Below, in pieces: positions 24,933 to 31,154 of a stretch of 31,154 bases of DNA. Origin of the DNA: MAG-121220-bin8 sp964433845. GTDB lineage: Bacteria > Bacteroidota > Bacteroidia > Flavobacteriales > Flavobacteriaceae. The notes below the pieces were generated by a model. That model was given only the letters and a program-made list of their open reading frames with translations. It did not search any database and was not told the origin of the DNA. The stretch spans positions 1-31,154 of the forward strand of contig CAYSTA010000019.1 of NCBI GenBank assembly GCA_964433845.1, in the 5' to 3' direction. The stretch's first letter is position 1. Every line of letters starts with the position of its first letter. Both the position numbers and the translations under genes were made by a program.

Positions 24933-26366
24933 ACCCAAGAATGTAATAAGTCCATTTAAGGGTAGAAGTTCATAGCCAATTTTGTAGTTTCCTAAACTTG
25001 AAGAGGGAATATTTCCTATAAATAAAACAATTATTACTGAACAGAGAGCTACTATCCAAACATACTTATCATTAATCTGATGGTTTGTAAATATTCCAAA
25101 TGCAAATAACCCTAACAAAGGACCATAAGTATATCCTGCAACAGTTAATAGACCATCAATTACATTGGTATTTAAATAATTCTTAAAAATAATAATGACT
25201 ATTACTAAAATTATACTCATCATTACATGAGTTTGTTTTCTAATTTTTTTTTGAACATTATTAGGCTTATTCTCTAAATCTAAAAAATCTATACAAAAAG
25301 AAGTTGTTAATGAAGTTAAGGCACTATCAGCACTACTATATGCAGCGGCTATAAGTCCTAAAAGAAAAGTAACTCCAATAATAATTCCTAGATCACTATT
25401 AAGAGCTATTTCAGGAAATAGTAAATCTGGATTTGGAATTCCATTCATTAAAGGAATACCAATATTGTTTTTTTTGGAATAAATAAATAATAGAGCACCT
25501 AAAACCATAAATAAAAAGGTAACAATTACTAATACTATGCTAAAAACGATCATGTTTTTTTGAGCATCTTTTAACGATCTACAAGTTAAATTTTTTTGCA
25601 TCATGTCTTGGTCTAGACCGGTCATGCATACTGTAATAAAAATTCCTCCAATAAAAGATTTTATAAAATGATTTCTTTCAAGTAAATTATCTGTTACAAT
25701 TATTTTATCATAGTTTTTTAGTTCTTCAGAATTAATAAAATCGAAAATGCTCCAATCTAGACTTTCATTAATTAAATAAATTGAAAGAATTACTGAAATA
25801 AGCATGAAACTTGTTTGCAAGGTATCTGTCCAAACAATTGTTTTAATTCCACCTCTATAAGTATAAATCCAAATCAAGAGTATAGATATAATCACAGTAA
25901 TTTCAAATGGAATATTCCATGAATCAAAGACAAACTGTTGTAGTACAATAGCTACTAAAAATAAACGAAATGAGGCTCCTATTATTCTTGAAACAAAAAA
26001 GAAAAATGCTCCAGTTTTATGACTTGTTGGGCCAAATCTTTCTTTTAGATATTCATAAATAGAAGTTAGGTTTAGTTTGTAATATATTGGAAGTAAAACA
26101 AGAGCTACAATAAAATATCCAAACATATATCCTAATACAACTTGAAAATATGTGAATTCAAATTTTCCAACATCACCAGGAACGGAAATGAATGTTATTC
26201 CTGACAATGAGGCTCCAACCATTCCAAATGCTACTAAGTACCATGGAGACTCTTTATTTGCTGAAAAAAAAGTTGCATTATCATCTTTCCCTTTTGTATA
26301 ACGGGAAATAATAAAAAGAACAGAAAAATATGCTATAATAACAAAGAGAATAATAGATGATGACAT
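24909..26366 (-). CDS. Sodium:solute symporter family (SSS) transporter
   Basis: A 485-residue inner-membrane protein with about 13 hydrophobic segments and the SSS signatures: the N-terminal ATFFSANKESPWYLVAFGMVG run (split here by helix 2), ASLSGITFISVPG at about 52-64, a GGIKTIVWTDTLQ motif near 171-183, and LGLIAAAYSSADSALTSL near 335-352, which carries Na+-site Ser/Thr residues. The substrate cannot be read from sequence; relatives carry sugars, sialic acid, amino acids or vitamins. Its 3' end overlaps the CoA-binding gene by 24 nt in convergent orientation, and it is divergent from recR with a 66-nt spacer. Confidence 0.93.
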   Translation of the reverse strand: MSSSIILFVIIAYFSVLFIISRYTKGKDDNATFFSANKESPWYLVAFGMVGASLSGITFISVPGDVGKFEFTYFQVVLGYMFGYFIVALVLLPIYYKLNLTSIYEYLKERFGPTSHKTGAFFFFVSRIIGASFRLFLVAIVLQQFVFDSWNIPFEITVIISILLIWIYTYRGGIKTIVWTDTLQTSFMLISVILSIYLINESLDWSIFDFINSEELKNYDKIIVTDNLLERNHFIKSFIGGIFITVCMTGLDQDMMQKNLTCRSLKDAQKNMIVFSIVLVIVTFLFMVLGALLFIYSKKNNIGIPLMNGIPNPDLLFPEIALNSDLGIIIGVTFLLGLIAAAYSSADSALTSLTTSFCIDFLDLENKPNNVQKKIRKQTHVMMSIILVIVIIIFKNYLNTNVIDGLLTVAGYTYGPLLGLFAFGIFTNHQINDKYVWIVALCSVIIVLFIGNIPSSSLGNYKIGYELLPLNGLITFLGLILIRRK

Positions 26367-26432
26367 ATAAACTTAGTCTTTTTCAAATATACTAATTATG
26401 GTTCTTAAAAAATCTAGTAGTATCTTTATAAA

Positions 26433-27053
26433 ATGAATTTTTCATCAAAATTACTTCAAAATGCTGTTAATGAAATGTCTCAACTTCCAGGTATAGGTAA
26501 AAGAACTGCACTAAGACTTGTCTTGTTTTTATTACAACAACCAAAGTCTCAAACTAAGGATTTGTCAAAATCATTAATTGAATTGATAGATAAAGTTATT
26601 TTGTGTAAAAGTTGTAATAATATTTCTGATTATGAATTATGTGAAATTTGCTCAAACAGTAAAAGAGATAAATCTACTATATGTGTTGTTGAGGATATTA
26701 GAGATGTTATGGCAATTGAAAATACGGGTCAATATACTGGGGTTTATCATGTATTAGGCGGTAAGATTTCCCCTATTGAAGGAATTGGACCGAATCAATT
26801 AAATATTTCTTCTTTAATTGAAAAGGTTAATAATAATGTTTCTGAAATAATTTTTGCATTGAGTGCAACTATGGAAGGTGATACAACAAACTTCTATCTA
26901 TATAAACAATTAGAAAGCAATAAAATTAAAATCACGACTATAGCAAGAGGAGTTTCTGTAGGAAATGAATTAGAATATACTGATGAAGTTACACTTGGAA
27001 GAAGTATTATAAAAAGGATTCCTTTTGAAAACTCAATAAAAAATATTTCTTAG
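26433..27053 (+). CDS. recR: Recombination mediator protein RecR
   Basis: RecR works with RecO (and RecF) to load RecA at gapped DNA. The 206-residue length is standard. The helix-hairpin-helix element LPGIGKRTA is at 18-26, the zinc finger is C58, C61, C70 and C73, and the Toprim domain follows with ICVVEDIRD at about 83-91 and later ARGVSVGNELEYTDEVTLGR, containing the Walker-B-like C-terminal block. The start is well supported by the family N-terminus. It is the first gene of a plus-strand run, 41 nt before the E2 acyltransferase gene. Confidence 0.97.
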   Translation: MNFSSKLLQNAVNEMSQLPGIGKRTALRLVLFLLQQPKSQTKDLSKSLIELIDKVILCKSCNNISDYELCEICSNSKRDKSTICVVEDIRDVMAIENTGQYTGVYHVLGGKISPIEGIGPNQLNISSLIEKVNNNVSEIIFALSATMEGDTTNFYLYKQLESNKIKITTIARGVSVGNELEYTDEVTLGRSIIKRIPFENSIKNIS

Positions 27054-27065
27054 TTTTTTATTTGA

Positions 27066-27073
27066 TATTTTTG
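27066..27073 (+). promoter_or_regulatory. Possible -7 element before the E2 acyltransferase gene
   Basis: TATTTTTG fits TAnnTTTG and lies 21 nt before the ATG, in the short recR-E2 gap. No TTG occurs at the expected upstream spacing, so readthrough from recR is equally possible. Confidence 0.3.
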
Positions 27074-27094
27074 TAAAAATTAAAAATTAATTTA

Positions 27095-28339
27095 ATGTCA
27101 AAATTCGAACTTTTATTGCCTAAAATGGGAGAAAGTGTTGAGGAAGCTACCATAATCAATTGGCTTAAAAATATTGGAGATAAAATTACTGTAGATGATC
27201 TAGTTATTGAAATTGCTACTGATAAAGTAGATTCTGAGGTTCCAAGTGAAGTTTCAGGAACTCTTATAGAAAAGTTATGCAAGGTAAATGATGTAGTTAA
27301 AGTAGGACAACCACTAGCGATTATTGAAACAGAAGATGTTAAAAAAGAAAAAATAAATTTGAATCCTGTTAAGGAAACCAAAAATTTAACTTCTAAGGCA
27401 AAAGAGATTGCTAGCCCTCCAAAAGAATTTATAAGCAAAAAAATATATTCTCCATTAGTTAGAAATATTTCAAAAAAAGAGGGTGTTACAGAATCTGAGT
27501 TAGAAAATATTAAGGGAACTGGAAAAGAAGGAAGGGTTACTAAAAATGATCTGCTTTCATTTCTTAATAAAAGAAATGGTGATTTATTAACTTCTCAAGA
27601 TAAACAAGGTTATGATTTAAGTCAAAAAGATAAAGAAGAAAATTATGAAATGACTAGAATAGAAAAATTGATTTCTGATCATATGATTAAGAGTCAAAAT
27701 GAATCTGCACATGTTCAGGCCTTTATTGAAGCAGATATTTCTAAAATTTGGGAATGGAGAGAGAAAAATAAAAAAATATTTTATGATAGAGAGAGAGAAA
27801 AAATAACATTTACCCCCATTTTTTTGATGTTAGTTGCACAAGCTTTAAAAGAATTTCCTGTGCTTAATGCAAGCTTAGAAAATTATAATTTAATAAAGAA
27901 AAAAAACATTAATATTGGAATGGCAACTGCTTTACCTGATGGAAATTTAATAGTACCTGTTATTAAAAATGCTGATCAATTAAGTCTAATTGGGTTAGCA
28001 AAAAAAGTTAATGATTTAGCGAGAAGAGCTAGAATTAATCAACTTGAACCTGAAGAGGTCAAAGGAGGAACCTATACAATAAGTAATGTAGGTGTTTTTG
28101 AAACATTAATGGGTACTCCAATAATTAATCAACCTCAGCTTGGAATCCTAGCCTTTGGTGCAATAAGAAAGGTTCCATCTGTTATTGAAACCAATAAAGG
28201 TGATTTTGTTGGAATTAGATACAAAATCATATTATCCCATAGTTTTGATCATAGAATTGTAAATGGAGGAATGGGAGGGATGTTTATTAAAAGAATTAAA
28301 GATTTAATAGAAAATTGGGAATCTGATTTACTTATCTAG
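27095..28339 (+). CDS. 2-oxo acid dehydrogenase E2 (dihydrolipoamide acyltransferase)
   Basis: Transfers acyl groups from a lipoyl arm to CoA as the core of a 2-oxo acid dehydrogenase complex. Domain order in 414 residues: one lipoyl domain (1-80, lipoylated K44 in ATDKVDSE), a linker, the E1/E3-binding domain (about 118-156, with GTGKEGRVTKNDL), a second linker, and the catalytic acyltransferase domain (about 185-414). The catalytic motif is DHRIVNGG with H386, but the usual Asp of HxxxDG is N390. No E1 or E3 gene is adjacent. The type (branched-chain, pyruvate or 2-oxoglutarate) is open; single lipoyl domain and overall look favour a branched-chain or general oxo-acid E2. Confidence 0.93.
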   Translation: MSKFELLLPKMGESVEEATIINWLKNIGDKITVDDLVIEIATDKVDSEVPSEVSGTLIEKLCKVNDVVKVGQPLAIIETEDVKKEKINLNPVKETKNLTSKAKEIASPPKEFISKKIYSPLVRNISKKEGVTESELENIKGTGKEGRVTKNDLLSFLNKRNGDLLTSQDKQGYDLSQKDKEENYEMTRIEKLISDHMIKSQNESAHVQAFIEADISKIWEWREKNKKIFYDREREKITFTPIFLMLVAQALKEFPVLNASLENYNLIKKKNINIGMATALPDGNLIVPVIKNADQLSLIGLAKKVNDLARRARINQLEPEEVKGGTYTISNVGVFETLMGTPIINQPQLGILAFGAIRKVPSVIETNKGDFVGIRYKIILSHSFDHRIVNGGMGGMFIKRIKDLIENWESDLLI

Positions 28340-28372
28340 GTTTATAGATCTAAATTTTAATTTTTAAACAAA

Positions 28373-29146
28373 ATGAATTTAAAAATTTCAAAACCAATTT
28401 GTTTTTTTGATTTAGAAACAACAGGAATTAATATTTCAGTTGATAGAATTGTTGAGATTTCTATTTTAAAGATATATCCTAATGGAAATAAAGAATCTAA
28501 AACATGGCTTGTTAACCCTGAAATACCTATTCCTAAAGAAGTCTCAAAAATTCATGGGATTACTGATGATATGATTAAAGATAAACCCAATTTTAAAACT
28601 ATTGCAACAGATGTAAAATCAATGATTAATAATTGTGATTTAGCAGGATTTAATTCAAATAAATTTGACATTCCCTTATTAGCAGAGGAACTTTTAAGAT
28701 CTGAAATTGATTTTAGTTTAGAAAATGTTTTAACAATTGATGTCCAAAACATTTTTCATAAAATGGAACAAAGAACATTAGGGGCAGCATATCAATTTTA
28801 TTGTGGAAAGTCTTTAGAAAATGCTCATTCTTCTAAAACAGATACAATAGCAACATTTGAAGTTTTAGAATCTCAAATTGAAAAATACTCTGATTTAGAA
28901 AATAATGTTAAGTTTTTGTCTGATTTTTCTAAAAGAGGAAAAAATGTTGATTTAGCAGGATTTATAAAGTATAACAATGATAATATTCCTTGTTTTGATT
29001 TTGGAAAGCATAAGGGAAAAACTGTTGAATATGTTTTAGAAAATGAACCAGGTTATTTTGGATGGTTACTAAATGCTGATTTTCCAATGTATACTAAAAG
29101 AGTTCTTACTCAGATAAGACTAAATAAGTTAAATAATAAGTTATAA
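28373..29146 (+). CDS. DnaQ-like 3'-5' exonuclease with ExoX-type C-terminal domain
   Basis: A 257-residue DEDDh exonuclease. Catalytic residues visible are D13 and E15 (FDLETTG), D99 (NSNKFDIPLL), and H152 with D157 (HSSKTD), with the HGIT block at 61-64. After a linker, residues about 206-243 (FDFGKHKGKTVEYVLENE, then PGYFGWLL) form the small domain found at the end of ExoX-like nucleases. It is therefore likely a stand-alone DNA exonuclease for repair or end trimming and not the polymerase III proofreading subunit, although some Bacteroidota annotate it as epsilon. It is followed after 2 nt by the FAH gene, implying one transcript. Confidence 0.9.
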   Translation: MNLKISKPICFFDLETTGINISVDRIVEISILKIYPNGNKESKTWLVNPEIPIPKEVSKIHGITDDMIKDKPNFKTIATDVKSMINNCDLAGFNSNKFDIPLLAEELLRSEIDFSLENVLTIDVQNIFHKMEQRTLGAAYQFYCGKSLENAHSSKTDTIATFEVLESQIEKYSDLENNVKFLSDFSKRGKNVDLAGFIKYNNDNIPCFDFGKHKGKTVEYVLENEPGYFGWLLNADFPMYTKRVLTQIRLNKLNNKL

Positions 29147-29148
29147 AT

Positions 29149-29760
29149 ATGAAGATTATTTGTGTAGGAAGAAATTATTTTGATCATATATATGAATTAA
29201 AAAATGAAAAGCCTGATTCTCCTATTCTTTTTTTAAAACCTGAAACTTCTATAATTCAAAATAAACAACCCTTTTTTATACCTGATTTTTCAAATGATGT
29301 TCAATATGAAGTGGAAGTTTTAATTAAAATAAATAGACTTGGTAAAGCAATATCTCCTCAATTCTCCCACAAATATTATGATGAAATTGGACTAGGGATA
29401 GATTTTACAGCTAGAGATATTCAAAATAAATTAAAAAAAGACAGTTTACCTTGGGAGAAGTCAAAATCTTTTGATGGTTCAGCTTTAATTGGCAATTGGA
29501 TAAATAAAAAAAATATTGATAATTTAAATAATCTAGATTTTAGACTTACAAAGAATGGTGATATTGTACAAAAAGGTAATACTTCAGAAATGATATGGAA
29601 AATAGATGAATTAATTTCTAGGATATCAAAATTTTTTACATTAAAAATTGGAGATATTATTTTTACTGGAACTCCTTCAGGAGTTGGTAGAGTTAATGAA
29701 AATGATAAATTAATAGGTTATATTAATGATAAGGAGTGTTTTTCAATCAAAATTAAATAA
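29149..29760 (+). CDS. Fumarylacetoacetate hydrolase (FAH) family protein
   Basis: A 203-residue enzyme of the compact FAH fold, whose members hydrolyse acylpyruvates or decarboxylate or isomerise oxo acids in a metal-dependent way. Metal ligands are E54, E56 (QYEVEVLIK) and D85 (GIDFTARD); also conserved are PWEKSKSFDGSALIG at 101-115 and GDIIFTGTPSGVG near the end. The size fits the acylpyruvase/oxaloacetate tautomerase branch (FAHD1, YcgM) more than true fumarylacetoacetase. The physiological substrate is unknown. It sits in a tight row with exonuclease upstream and PncC 3 nt downstream, a neighbourhood kept in many flavobacteria without obvious functional logic. Confidence 0.92.
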   Translation: MKIICVGRNYFDHIYELKNEKPDSPILFLKPETSIIQNKQPFFIPDFSNDVQYEVEVLIKINRLGKAISPQFSHKYYDEIGLGIDFTARDIQNKLKKDSLPWEKSKSFDGSALIGNWINKKNIDNLNNLDFRLTKNGDIVQKGNTSEMIWKIDELISRISKFFTLKIGDIIFTGTPSGVGRVNENDKLIGYINDKECFSIKIK

Positions 29761-29763
29761 TTA

Positions 29764-30255
29764 ATGAAGGTACATATTACTAGTATTGAAAATAGAATAG
29801 GAAAAAAGCTTATTGAATCAAATCAAACAGTAAGTTTAGCTGAAAGTTTAACAGGAGGTTTATTAGCTTCAAGATTCACTTCTTTTCCTGGTGCTTCTAA
29901 TTACTTTAATGGAGCAATTATAGCTTACAATAGTTGTGTTAAGAAAGATGTCTTAGGAGTAAATAGTAAATCAATAGAGAAACATTCTGTTGTTAGTTCA
30001 GTAGTAGCGAATGAAATGGCTATTGAAGCAAAAAGATTATTAAAATCAGATTATGCTATTTCTACTACAGGTAATGCTGGTCCATCAAAAGGAGAATCAG
30101 ATCAGCCAATTGGAAAAATTTTCATTTCAATTGCAACCCCTGATGATGTTAAGTCTTTTGAATTTAATTTTGGCAAAAACAGAGAAAAGAATATAAATAA
30201 AACAGTAAATAAGGCATTAGAACTCTTATTTTCTGAATTATTAACTAGGAATTAA
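29764..30255 (+). CDS. CinA C-terminal domain / nicotinamide-nucleotide amidase (PncC-like)
   Basis: PncC deamidates nicotinamide mononucleotide to nicotinate mononucleotide, recycling pyridine nucleotide. The 163-residue protein is the CinA C-terminal domain alone: catalytic serine S28 in LAESLTGG, the NSCVKKDVLGV segment at 56-66, TTGNAGP at 101-107 and QPIGKIFISIA. The N-terminal MoaB-like (COG1058) domain of the roughly 415-residue CinA usual in flavobacteria is absent. There is no room for it, as the FAH stop lies 3 nt upstream of the ATG. It closes the E2-exonuclease-FAH-PncC row; rpmB has its own promoter after it. Confidence 0.93.
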   Translation: MKVHITSIENRIGKKLIESNQTVSLAESLTGGLLASRFTSFPGASNYFNGAIIAYNSCVKKDVLGVNSKSIEKHSVVSSVVANEMAIEAKRLLKSDYAISTTGNAGPSKGESDQPIGKIFISIATPDDVKSFEFNFGKNREKNINKTVNKALELLFSELLTRN

Positions 30256-30260
30256 AAAAT

Positions 30261-30291
30261 TTGGCAATACTCTAAAAAAGTTGTTAATTTG
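30261..30291 (+). promoter_or_regulatory. Bacteroidota-type promoter for rpmB-rpmG-DUF4295
   Basis: TTG at 30261-30263 (preceded by T, so TTTG), a 20-nt spacer, then TTAATTTG at 30284-30291, one mismatch to TAnnTTTG. The box ends 24 nt before the rpmB ATG. Spacing and location are right for a strong ribosomal-protein promoter. Confidence 0.65.
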
Positions 30292-30315
30292 CACCCTGTC
30301 TAAAAAGACTGAATT

Positions 30316-30546
30316 ATGTCAAAAGTTTGTGAAATATCTGGAAAAAAAGTTTTGGTAGGAAATAATGTTTCCAAAGCCATGAACAAAACTAAAAGAAGAT
30401 TTGAGCCAAATCTAATTAAAAAAAGATTCTTTGTTCCTGAAGAGGGAAAATGGATTACTTTAAAGGTTTCTACTTCAGTTCTTAAAACAATAAATAAAAA
30501 GGGTATTTCAGCTGTTTTAAAAGAATCTAAAATTAATAGAATTTAA
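30316..30546 (+). CDS. rpmB: Large-subunit ribosomal protein bL28
   Basis: A 76-residue basic 23S rRNA-binding protein of the large subunit. The N-terminus MSKVCEISGKKVLVGNNVSKAMNK and the segment KTKRRFEPNL are characteristic of the family. Only one cysteine (C5) is present, so this is the zinc-independent form without paired CxxC motifs. It leads a three-gene unit with rpmG (2 nt downstream) and the DUF4295 gene. Confidence 0.98.
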   Translation: MSKVCEISGKKVLVGNNVSKAMNKTKRRFEPNLIKKRFFVPEEGKWITLKVSTSVLKTINKKGISAVLKESKINRI

Positions 30547-30548
30547 TT

Positions 30549-30731
30549 ATGGCAAAGAAGGGGAATAGAGTTCAAGTAATTTTAGAGTGTACAGAACATA
30601 AAAATTCTGGTTTACCAGGTACTTCTAGATATATAACTACTAAGAATAAAAAAAACACACCTGATAGGTTAGAAATAAAGAAGTTTAATCCTATTTTGAA
30701 AAAAAATACAGTTCATAAAGAAATTAAATAA
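30549..30731 (+). CDS. rpmG: Large-subunit ribosomal protein bL33
   Basis: A 60-residue large-subunit protein located near the E site. It begins MAKKGNRVQVILECTEH and contains TSRYITTKNKKNTPDRLEIKK, the typical bL33 core. A single cysteine (C14) and no CxxC pairs mark the zinc-free variant, matching the zinc-free bL28 next door. It follows rpmB after 2 nt and precedes the DUF4295 gene by 9 nt. Confidence 0.97.
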   Translation: MAKKGNRVQVILECTEHKNSGLPGTSRYITTKNKKNTPDRLEIKKFNPILKKNTVHKEIK

Positions 30732-30740
30732 TTATAGATT

Positions 30741-30893
30741 ATGGCAAAAAAATCTGTAGCATCATTACAAACTGGTAATAAAAGACTTACAAAAGCAATA
30801 AAAATGGTTAAAAGTCCTAAAACTGGAGCCTATATTTTTGTTGAATCTATTATGTTACCTGAAAAAGTAAATGAATGGTTAGCCAAAAAATAA
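30741..30893 (+). CDS. DUF4295 family protein, likely ribosome-associated
   Basis: A 50-residue, very basic protein read directly from the sequence: it starts MAKKSVASLQTGNKRLTKAI, continues with a KSPKTGAYIFVES stretch and ends WLAKK. It matches, from memory, the DUF4295 family found in Bacteroidota immediately after rpmG. Small size, high Lys content and strict linkage to bL28 and bL33 point to a ribosomal protein. A cryo-EM study of the Flavobacterium johnsoniae ribosome reported a Bacteroidota-specific protein named bL38; I believe, but cannot confirm here, that it is this family. A strong terminator follows after 20 nt. Confidence 0.88.
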   Translation: MAKKSVASLQTGNKRLTKAIKMVKSPKTGAYIFVESIMLPEKVNEWLAKK

Positions 30894-30913
30894 AAAAAAT
30901 TAAACAAATAAAT

Positions 30914-30939
30914 AAAAGCCACATTATGTGGCTTTTTTT
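30914..30939 (+). terminator. Rho-independent terminator after the rpmB-rpmG-DUF4295 unit
   Basis: Perfect 10-bp stem AAAAGCCACA (30914-30923) with TGTGGCTTTT (30927-30936), loop TTA, running into seven consecutive T (30933-30939). The A-rich 5' side could also let it work on the minus strand. Confidence 0.92.
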
Positions 30940-30946
30940 GTTTTCA

Positions 30947-30954
30947 TATATTTG
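30947..30954 (+). promoter_or_regulatory. Probable -7 element for ftsY
   Basis: TATATTTG is an exact TAnnTTTG match, 16 nt before the ftsY ATG and directly after the terminator, where a new promoter is expected. No good TTG occurs at the -33 spacing, so strength is uncertain. Confidence 0.45.
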
Positions 30955-30970
30955 ATATAATATTTATTAT

Positions 30971-31154
30971 ATGAAATTTCTTAAAAAACTTTTTGGCTTT
31001 ATAAAGAGAAAAAAGAAGGAACCTCTAGTAGAAGAACAACCTATTGAAGAAGAAAAACCAATAATAAAGGAGGATTTAGTAGAACAAAAAAAAACTGAGC
31101 CTGAACCAGAACCAGAACCAGAGCCTGACCCAGAGCCTGCACCTGAGCCAGCCC
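30971..31154 (+). CDS. ftsY: Signal recognition particle receptor FtsY, N-terminal part (cut by window end)
   Basis: Only the first 61 codons are in the window. They encode an amphipathic basic membrane-targeting start (MKFLKKLFGFIKRKKKEP), followed by an acidic region ending in Glu-Pro repeats (EPEPEPEPDPEPAPEPA). This is the A domain of FtsY, which docks ribosome-SRP complexes at the membrane. The NG GTPase domain lies outside. Identification rests on this N-terminal layout and on the Bacteroidota gene order rpmB-rpmG-DUF4295-ftsY. Its own -7-like box and a strong terminator upstream indicate separate transcription from the ribosomal genes. Confidence 0.85.
   Translation, partial: MKFLKKLFGFIKRKKKEPLVEEQPIEEEKPIIKEDLVEQKKTEPEPEPEPEPDPEPAPEPA

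Noticed and set aside
1..31154. Defence system, CRISPR array, prophage, transposon or biosynthetic cluster
   Set aside because: No arrays of spaced repeats, transposase, integrase, nuclease-helicase pairs or large synthases were seen; gene content is almost entirely housekeeping.

Overview
This window is a gene-dense, very AT-rich stretch of a Bacteroidota genome, most likely a streamlined (possibly marine) member of the Flavobacteriia. Evidence for this: the order tuf - tRNA-Trp - secE - nusG - rplK - rplA - rplJ - rplL - rpoB - rpoC followed by a DUF3467 gene; the order rpmB - rpmG - DUF4295 - ftsY; flavobacterial-type signal peptides and lipoboxes; start codons preceded by A/T-rich leaders without Shine-Dalgarno sequences; and promoters of the Bacteroidota type (TTTG, 19-21 nt, TAnnTTTG), clearest before tuf. 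The sequence is a draft scaffold: it holds a 100-N gap flanked by two identical 52-nt copies of the htpG 3' end, which looks like an unmerged contig overlap.

Layout. 1-1720: end of a serine hydrolase (beta-lactamase family) cut by the window edge, a small secreted protein of unknown function, and three tiny putative single-helix membrane proteins in a row. 1743-5003: two divergently transcribed exported peptidases, an M24 Xaa-Pro aminopeptidase and an M1 metallopeptidase. 5127-18062: the core gene-expression cluster, namely EF-Tu, tRNA-Trp, SecE, NusG, L11, L1, L10, L7/L12, RNA polymerase beta and beta', and DUF3467, with RNA hairpins after tuf, before rplK and between rplL and rpoB. 18063-20659: release factor 3 on the minus strand, then isopentenyl-diphosphate isomerase and a pterin synthase-like enzyme on the plus strand. 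20666-23424: a DUF4369-type lipoprotein and HtpG on the minus strand, with the assembly gap between them. 23566-27053: a FabH-type ketoacyl-ACP synthase overlapping a CoA-binding protein, a convergent sodium:solute symporter, and RecR. 27095-30255: an E2 acyltransferase, a DnaQ-like exonuclease with an ExoX-type tail, an FAH-family hydrolase and a stand-alone CinA C-terminal domain. 30316-31154: L28, L33 and DUF4295, a strong terminator, and the start of FtsY.

Most of the window is translation and transcription machinery (EF-Tu, RF3, six ribosomal proteins, a DUF4295 protein that may be ribosomal, NusG, RNA polymerase subunits) plus protein export (SecE, FtsY) and folding (HtpG). Genes are tightly packed, with overlapping or abutting ends. 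I found no mobile element, CRISPR array, defence island or biosynthetic cluster, and no clear new multi-gene system. The points most worth following up are the cis-acting RNA structures of the ribosomal/RNA polymerase cluster, the trio of tiny membrane ORFs, the DUF3467 and DUF4295 proteins, a few altered active-site residues, and the assembly artefact.
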